From M55B177 sp034722275 (GTDB taxonomy: Bacteria; Chloroflexota; Dehalococcoidia; GIF9; AB-539-J10), in assembly GCA_034722275.1 (NCBI GenBank), contig JAYENW010000022.1, positions 4,165 through 68,164 on the forward strand: a DNA stretch of 64,000 nucleotides. The letters are read 5' to 3'. Positions within the stretch are counted from its first letter, which is position 1. The number at the start of each line of letters is the position of its first letter. Under the pieces are notes generated by a model. The model ran no database searches and was not told the origin of the DNA. It saw nothing but the letters and a program-made list of their open reading frames with translations. Positions 59,754-64,000 of the stretch are shown in pieces. The translations under genes were made by a program, and so were the position numbers.

Positions 59754-60654
59754 CCTCTTCAATAACAGTAGAAAGGATTGCCTGAAAGGGTGCTGCCTGC
59801 TTTTTCACTTCCAGTGCTTTAACCTTTATTTGACCAATCCGCTCATCTTTAGCGTACTGGTTAATTAGAGAGATGGTAACTTCCTTGCACCTTACCATCT
59901 CCTCTTTAGAGCCTATTGCTAGTATATAGTCAGGAAGGTCTCCAGGCACAAGCCTGTAGCGGTTGGAGTCATTTTGCAGAACTTCCAATTCGGGCTGTTT
60001 CCCGGAACTGTAATTATCAAGGGCAAACTCGTAAATAAATTTGGGCACATTCAGCAGGTGTCCCTTCCCTATTACAGGAATAGGACTCAAATTCAAACCT
60101 GTCTCACCCTCCGCCCTGCTCCAAATTCCATGGGCCATAGTCCAGCACATGCTAACAAAACCTGTCAGAGACTCCCTCCACTGGTTGTAGTGCTTGAACT
60201 CTGGAAATACGGTTTTCAGCTTAGACATAAAGAGCGGAAACTGGCTATCTTGTTCAACTGCCAGCTTTAGCACCAACTTGCCTCGTTCCATCCAGATTCT
60301 GAGCGCTGCTTCAGATGTCAGGGGTGACTCTCCCTTGTCACGGAGACCCCAAATAGCCCAGTCCTTCGGACCCATACGAGACAAGCTATTTTGAAGCTGA
60401 ATTGCTATCTCAAGGGTGCCTGGTGCTCTCCCAGGTCTGGTTTGCAGTTGGGTGCTGGATTTTTTCAAAGTAATACCCTTTAGCCGCTCGATCTCCGCAG
60501 CTGGGATTCGCCACGCACTGTGTTTTGTCAGTCGAGTTCCAAATAAGCGATCAGCCCTTAAGTACTCGTATATCCTGTCTGGAGACAGATTAAGTATTTG
60601 GGCAACCTCTTTTACGCTATAAAACTCTTTCCTATTCAATAAGTTCCTCTCCAA
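59737..60654 (-). CDS. Excisionase-like HTH protein with large unknown C-terminal domain
   Basis: The 305-residue protein starts with a winged-helix DNA-binding region of the MerR/excisionase type (helix_turn_helix_17): FYSVKEVAQILNLSPDRIYE, then LTKHSAWRIPAAEIERL, residues about 11-55. The remaining 240 residues, including MGPKDWAIWGLRD and VIGKGHLLNVPKFIYEF, match nothing I recognise. It lies between the two full-length recombinases on the opposite strand, overlapping recombinase 1 by 17 bases at their 3' ends. A directionality or control factor of the element is a reasonable guess; a role as an unrelated DNA-binding cargo protein is also possible. Confidence 0.65.
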   Translation of the reverse strand: MERNLLNRKEFYSVKEVAQILNLSPDRIYEYLRADRLFGTRLTKHSAWRIPAAEIERLKGITLKKSSTQLQTRPGRAPGTLEIAIQLQNSLSRMGPKDWAIWGLRDKGESPLTSEAALRIWMERGKLVLKLAVEQDSQFPLFMSKLKTVFPEFKHYNQWRESLTGFVSMCWTMAHGIWSRAEGETGLNLSPIPVIGKGHLLNVPKFIYEFALDNYSSGKQPELEVLQNDSNRYRLVPGDLPDYILAIGSKEEMVRCKEVTISLINQYAKDERIGQIKVKALEVKKQAAPFQAILSTVIEEATADS

Positions 60655-60882
60655 GTGCCCTAAATCACCCCAAAATGCCTTAGTTTGTGTAGCTGTCGGT
60701 GCAATCTGTATGCTTATTTTATGGGAAAATATGTTCCTTGTCTAAGCGACTGAAGTGAGCTGGGGTAGAGCCGTTGGTTGGAGGCGCGGTGGGTTATCAA
60801 ACCATGCTATACATCAGGTAAAAATGAGCAGGTTTGGCGCTCATTGACCGTGAATAAATAAACAATCTTGGTATGGCTAACA

Positions 60883-61920
60883 ATGCTAAACGATGAAATA
60901 AACCACTTTCTGGAGCAGGCCCTCGATAAAGCGGAGGCTTCTACAGAATTGAGCAATCTGATTGAAGGCTATGCCCTTTGTGCCCGTAGTGAGGGAAAAA
61001 GCGAGAATACGGTTCAGCTTAACAGAAGGGCGGTCGGATATCTGAAGGATTTCTTGGAACGCGTTGGGCTGACAACGAATGTAAGACTGATTGGCGTAAA
61101 TGAGATTAGGAGTTTCATTATCCAATTAAAGGAAGCCCAACGTTTTGAGTATCACCCACTGATTAAAAGTCACGACAGAAAGCTCACCGGCCACACCATC
61201 AACTGCTACTTGCGTAGCATCAGTGCCTTTTGGAGCTGGCTATTAAAAGAAGGTTTCATACATAGCACCCCTTTTGCCAGAATAAAGATACCCAAAGCAC
61301 CCAAGAAGGTCATAACCCCATTTACTGATGTGCAAATCCAGAGTTTACTTAAAGCGACCTCTACTACTATTGGGCTAAGAAATTATGCAATTGTGTTAAT
61401 GTTTTTAGACACAGGAATGAGACTGGGGGAGCTAATAGGATTAAAACAGAATGATGTTGACCTCAGAAACAGAACTCTCAAGGTTTTTGGTAAAGGAGCC
61501 AAGGAGCGACGGCTTCCGATAGGAAAAAGACTATTGGCTGCCTTATGGAAATATCAACTTTACCGTCCGCAGCCAGCAACCGGGTTAATCAATAATTTTT
61601 TCCTGACTCGCGACGGCTGGCCACTCACCAAAAACAGACTGGAAACGATCATCAAGAATCTGGGCAGAAAGGCATGTTTACAAGGGGTACGGTGTTCACC
61701 TCACACGTTCAGACATACATTCTGCATACAATTTCTCCGAAACGGAGCCAACCTCTTCACTTTACAGCAAATGACAGGCCATTCCTCTCTTGAGGTTTTA
61801 CGAGGATATGTAGCGTTAGCAGAATCTGATCTGAAAATAGCGCACCAAAAGTTCTCACCTGTAGATAATTTGAATTTTAATATGCCTCACTTGAAGAAGA
61901 AGAAACGGTATAAAGATTAA
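60883..61920 (+). CDS. Tyrosine recombinase 2
   Basis: A second tyrosine recombinase of 345 residues, similar along its length to recombinase 1 (shared patterns include GHTIN-Y-RSI-AFWSWL, IKIPK-PKKVI and PLTKNRL). The catalytic set is complete: Arg near 180 in LDTGMRLGELIGL, Lys in VFGKGAKERRLP, His/Arg in SPHTFRHTFC near 274, His in MTGHSSLEVL and Tyr in RGYVALAESD near 308. I use the ATG at 60883; a TTG at 60868 would add five residues. It has no obvious ribosome site. It stands 63 bases before the third recombinase. Confidence 0.92.
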   Translation: MLNDEINHFLEQALDKAEASTELSNLIEGYALCARSEGKSENTVQLNRRAVGYLKDFLERVGLTTNVRLIGVNEIRSFIIQLKEAQRFEYHPLIKSHDRKLTGHTINCYLRSISAFWSWLLKEGFIHSTPFARIKIPKAPKKVITPFTDVQIQSLLKATSTTIGLRNYAIVLMFLDTGMRLGELIGLKQNDVDLRNRTLKVFGKGAKERRLPIGKRLLAALWKYQLYRPQPATGLINNFFLTRDGWPLTKNRLETIIKNLGRKACLQGVRCSPHTFRHTFCIQFLRNGANLFTLQQMTGHSSLEVLRGYVALAESDLKIAHQKFSPVDNLNFNMPHLKKKKRYKD

Positions 61921-61982
61921 AGGTACCCCTGCTAACGTGAATTGCCTCTCACACTAGGTTTAATACCCGAAGGTTTCTAAAA

Positions 61983-62684
61983 ATGAAAGCATATCTTGAA
62001 GCCGGAGAGATACAAAGATTAGAAAAGGTAGCGAACAATTTACGAGACAAGTTGCTCATCAGGCTCCTGTTTCGCTTGGGCTGCCGGGTTTCTGAAGCCT
62101 TGTCCCTAGAGGTTGAGGACATCGACTTCAAGAAAGACACCGTCACAATCGAACATCTCAAGGCACGTATCAAACTCTCCTGTCCTAGGTGTAATGCGAG
62201 GCTGGGGAAAAGCCACAGTTTCTGTCCTAAATGTGGGGCGAAGATTAAAGACGCAGTGGCCAAGGAGCAAGAGCAGCGTAGAATGAGAACCTTACCGCTG
62301 GATGGCGATACATTAAAAATGTTGAGCACTTACATTAAGCGCGGTGGACCGATAAAACGGGGGAATAAGAGGCTTCTTTTTGGCATCAATCGACATAGAG
62401 CGTGGCAGATTGTTAATGAATGTGGTGAGAGAGCAGGGCTACCCAAACTAGTGAATCCTGAAACAGGTAGAGTACACAATATATCTCCTCATCGGCTGCG
62501 AGATGCTTTCGCGGTTCATGCGGTGAAACTCAATGACTCTGGCGACGGGCTAAGGCTGCTCCAGGAACATCTAGGTCATATCTCTTTCAACACCACTGCC
62601 AAATACAGAAAGGTGGCTGGTGAGGAACTAAAGGACTGGTACGACAAGCTATGGGCAGAAGAGGTAAAGACGGATGGAGCTTAA
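61983..62684 (+). CDS. Tyrosine recombinase 3, short form with inserted zinc ribbon
   Basis: A 233-residue catalytic-domain-only recombinase. Arg35 stands in LGCRVSEALSLEVEDID. Between strands of the beta hairpin there is an insert with four cysteines (C67-x2-C70 in CPRCNARLG and C81-x2-C84 in CPKCGAKI), a zinc ribbon. His/Arg come in SPHRLRDAFAVH near 170, His in EHLGHISFNT near 197 and the Tyr nucleophile in TAKYRKVAGEE near 211. There is no N-terminal SAM-like core-binding domain, so it presumably relies on the ribbon, on partners or on the overlapping wHTH protein for DNA binding. The last 11 bases overlap the next gene. Confidence 0.88.
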   Translation: MKAYLEAGEIQRLEKVANNLRDKLLIRLLFRLGCRVSEALSLEVEDIDFKKDTVTIEHLKARIKLSCPRCNARLGKSHSFCPKCGAKIKDAVAKEQEQRRMRTLPLDGDTLKMLSTYIKRGGPIKRGNKRLLFGINRHRAWQIVNECGERAGLPKLVNPETGRVHNISPHRLRDAFAVHAVKLNDSGDGLRLLQEHLGHISFNTTAKYRKVAGEELKDWYDKLWAEEVKTDGA

Positions 62685-63270
62685 GCCAACAACCGGTGGT
62701 TTCCTCAGACCTTTTGGCACGGCTTGGTTCATTGTCGAGTTTCTAAAAGGTAATGCGCCAGAGGATTCCAAGCGGATAGACCCTGAAGTCGGTGCTCCAA
62801 TGGTTGATATCTTGGCGGAGTATAAATCCGCCTTACTTCGCGCCTTTGCCCGGGATGCAGTGGAAAGGGAAGAGGAAAAGCGCATTAAGAAGGGCCGAGG
62901 TTCCTTCACCGAAGAGGAATACACTGAACGCCTGGATTATTACTTCAGTCGGATACCCTACAAGTTTACCCGCATGAGATATTCCAGCTTTACCCGGTAT
63001 TTCGGTCACTTGAAGCGTTTGGGTTGGGTCGAGGAGACAGGGAAGGAAGAAAAATCAACACCTCAGGACTACTATGAAGGCTTTCAACCTAGAAGATATT
63101 ACCGTCTAACTAAAAAAGGAACCAGTGCTCCTGACTACGAATGGTCAAATCCTCACCTTACCCTTTACCCTGAATTCACCTTGGAATATTTCAGGGAAAA
63201 GAGAAAAGAGCACCACTACTCAAAAAAAGCTCCAACCAAGAGCCGCCGCACAGCTAAGATCACAGTCTAG
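62674..63270 (+). CDS. Winged-helix-like protein, unknown
   Basis: A 198-residue protein I do not recognise. It starts ATG inside the end of recombinase 3 (11-base overlap), so the two are coupled. The middle (about 90-150) has MRYSSFTRYFGHLKRLGWVE followed by a strand pair ending RRYYRLTKKG, which looks like a winged helix as in PadR or phage replication-control proteins. The N-terminal GTAWFIVEFLKGNAPED and an acidic/basic helix AVEREEEKRIKKGRG precede it, and a Lys/Arg-rich tail ends the protein. A DNA-binding partner of recombinase 3 is the simplest guess. Confidence 0.65.
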   Translation: MELKPTTGGFLRPFGTAWFIVEFLKGNAPEDSKRIDPEVGAPMVDILAEYKSALLRAFARDAVEREEEKRIKKGRGSFTEEEYTERLDYYFSRIPYKFTRMRYSSFTRYFGHLKRLGWVEETGKEEKSTPQDYYEGFQPRRYYRLTKKGTSAPDYEWSNPHLTLYPEFTLEYFREKRKEHHYSKKAPTKSRRTAKITV

Positions 63271-63358
63271 GAGCATGTCCCGCTGGTTTTCGATTCTTCT
63301 TACCTGAAACTTTTCTCACAAAGTATTGGTCCCGGGCAACTTATTTTTAGCGATGTGA

Positions 63359-63565
63359 CTAATTACTCGGGTTTCTATTTTGATGTGCTGATTTTCCCTG
63401 TCTATTGCGAGATTTTGAGCTTAAAATTGATTTTTGTTGGCATGCCTCGCCTAAATTGGCAATCATCTTTTTCTTAGTCTCAGCCGAGGTGGCCGGCTGG
63501 GCATCAGAAGAACCTGACAAAACTAAAGCCACAAGTAAGAGGAGTAAAGCGCAGCCCTTCCTCAT
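63359..63565 (-). CDS. Small secreted protein, possibly a broken lipoprotein gene
   Basis: A 68-codon frame whose N-terminus is a good signal peptide: MRKGCALLLLLVALVLSGSS with a likely cleavage after SDA. The remaining 45 residues are polar, with many Ser, Gln, Lys and Asn, and have no visible fold or family. AAGAGG lies close in front of the ATG. This could be a genuine small secreted protein or the 5' end of a disrupted gene. It is the only candidate gene in the 613 bases between the wHTH gene and the last ORF. Confidence 0.4.
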   Translation of the reverse strand: MRKGCALLLLLVALVLSGSSDAQPATSAETKKKMIANLGEACQQKSILSSKSRNRQGKSAHQNRNPSN

Positions 63566-63719
63566 GCCTCTTCACACCTTATAGTAGCACATCTTCAAAT
63601 TTTTTCATGTCTCACTCCCTGAGGGAGAGAGAAGATAAAATAGCGTCTTTTTCAAATTAAATCTTTGTTTCTTTTGTTTAATAATGAAGCTAGAAATTTT
63701 GAACCTTAACAAATAGCAA

Positions 63720-63747
63720 ACCGACAAACTCGGTATGAGAGACCGAG
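63720..63747 (+). promoter_or_regulatory. Mutually exclusive hairpins
   Basis: ACCGA (63720-63724) can pair with TCGGT (63730-63734), and the same CTCGGT (63729-63734) can pair with ACCGAG (63742-63747) over a seven-base loop. The two hairpins cannot form together, an attenuator-like arrangement. It lies about 140 bases in front of the last ORF. I see no terminator U-run. Confidence 0.3.
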
Positions 63748-63829
63748 AGCTTGCTTATAACGAAGCTAGAACCAGAACCTTGCCTTCCCTATTCCTTGCC
63801 TCTGGCTATATTACCTCTAAAAAAGTAAA

Positions 63830-63858
63830 TGCCTAGCCAGAGTTTAGCTAGCTAGGCA
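63830..63858. repeat. Inverted repeat upstream of the last ORF
   Basis: TGCCTAGC (63830-63837) and GCTAGGCA (63851-63858) are a perfect eight-base inverted repeat around a 13-base loop, 25 bases before the ATG at 63884. It could be an operator or a hairpin near the ribosome site AAAGGGGGG. The rest of 63566-63829 shows no gene. Confidence 0.4.
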
Positions 63859-63883
63859 AATCCAACAAAGGGGGGTGTCCACG

Positions 63884-64000
63884 ATGTTAGATTGGCAAAA
63901 GTATACCGAAATAGCTAACAAGTTTCAATATAAGGCAGAGTATCAGGACAGAGACGATTTGAGGCAGAACATCATCTTAAGGCTTGCTGAAGTAGAGCTT
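63884..64000 (+). CDS. Sigma-factor-like or phage-type ORF, cut by the window edge
   Basis: Only the first 39 codons are present (MLDWQKYTEIANKFQYKAEY then QDRDDLRQNIILRLAEVEL). A strong AAAGGGGGG lies 8-10 bases before the ATG, so this is a real start. The DRDDLRQNIILRLAEV piece resembles the start of sigma-70 region 2 (pattern DL-Q-g-l-L). I associate similar sequences with integrated elements in Dehalococcoidia, from memory only. It would fit a mobile-element cargo or control gene; the function is not established. Confidence 0.6.
   Translation, partial: MLDWQKYTEIANKFQYKAEYQDRDDLRQNIILRLAEVEL

Noticed and set aside
63746..63756. AGAGCTTGCTT as a third attachment copy
   Set aside because: It lacks two bases of the 14-base repeat and only eight contiguous bases are shared, so chance is likely.

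Overview
The window looks like a contig from an anaerobic bacterium of the Chloroflexota, most probably class Dehalococcoidia. The reasons are a DUF1461-type membrane protein upstream of recA, a DUF5679-type mini zinc ribbon protein, a four-subunit VorB-type 2-oxoacid:ferredoxin oxidoreductase, a PKD-domain lipoprotein with a TPTP linker, and an end-of-window ORF of a kind I associate with integrated elements in that class. This placement is inference from recognised families; no rRNA is present to confirm it. About 58.5 kb is ordinary core chromosome and the last 5.4 kb is accessory.

Layout. 1-2100 (minus): DUF1461 membrane protein, recA and the start of recX. 2165-10797 (plus): dnaE, aspS, tig, clpP, a 55-aa membrane protein and a P1-family peptidase. 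10865-22990 (minus): a very compact run read from right to left, starting with tRNA-Ser(CGA) and tRNA-Ser(GGA), then an Asp/Glu racemase, a patatin, a PKD lipoprotein, dprA, topA, aroQ, a Xaa-Pro peptidase, efp, a PHP protein, a formyltransferase-like protein, a HAD protein and a PfkB kinase. Most junctions overlap by 4-8 bases or abut. 23063-25677: a CaCA exchanger (plus) facing a Na+-decarboxylase beta subunit and its 44-aa gamma-like partner (minus). 25985-36290 (plus): a catabolic run with an iron-sulfur flavoprotein, a four-subunit oxoacid:ferredoxin oxidoreductase, an opine-type dehydrogenase, a HisC-like aminotransferase and a three-gene ABC importer. 36402-39487: ychF, holA and an MscS channel. 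39666-48286 (plus): alaS, ruvX, aroE, sppA, aroC, a fused aroK-aroB and a UbiA prenyltransferase. 48290-51405 (minus): a remnant of a flavoprotein reductase, uppS, a DUF5679 protein, a coiled-coil protein and gltX. 51603-58386 (plus): dxs, then a glmM/glmU-like/glmS cell-wall amino-sugar operon with a candidate operator.

Accessory end. At 58567 a tRNA-Gly(CCC) gene is followed at once by a tyrosine recombinase, and then by an excisionase-like HTH protein on the other strand, a second full-length paralogous recombinase, a third short recombinase carrying an inserted zinc ribbon, and a small winged-helix-like protein overlapping it. A 14-base segment of the tRNA anticodon arm is repeated just in front of the first recombinase. 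This is probably the left end of an integrated element whose right end lies outside the window.

Working together. The 26-36 kb block can be read as one pathway: import of an amino acid or opine, oxidation or transamination to a 2-oxoacid, then ferredoxin-linked oxidation to acyl-CoA, with the flavoprotein moving electrons between ferredoxin and NAD(P)H. The aro genes give chorismate, with aroQ in a different operon. dxs, uppS and the glm genes feed lipid carrier and amino-sugar synthesis. Several promoters are of the extended -10 type (TGnTATAAT), and some lie so close to the start codon (dnaE, holA, ychF) that near-leaderless mRNAs are likely.
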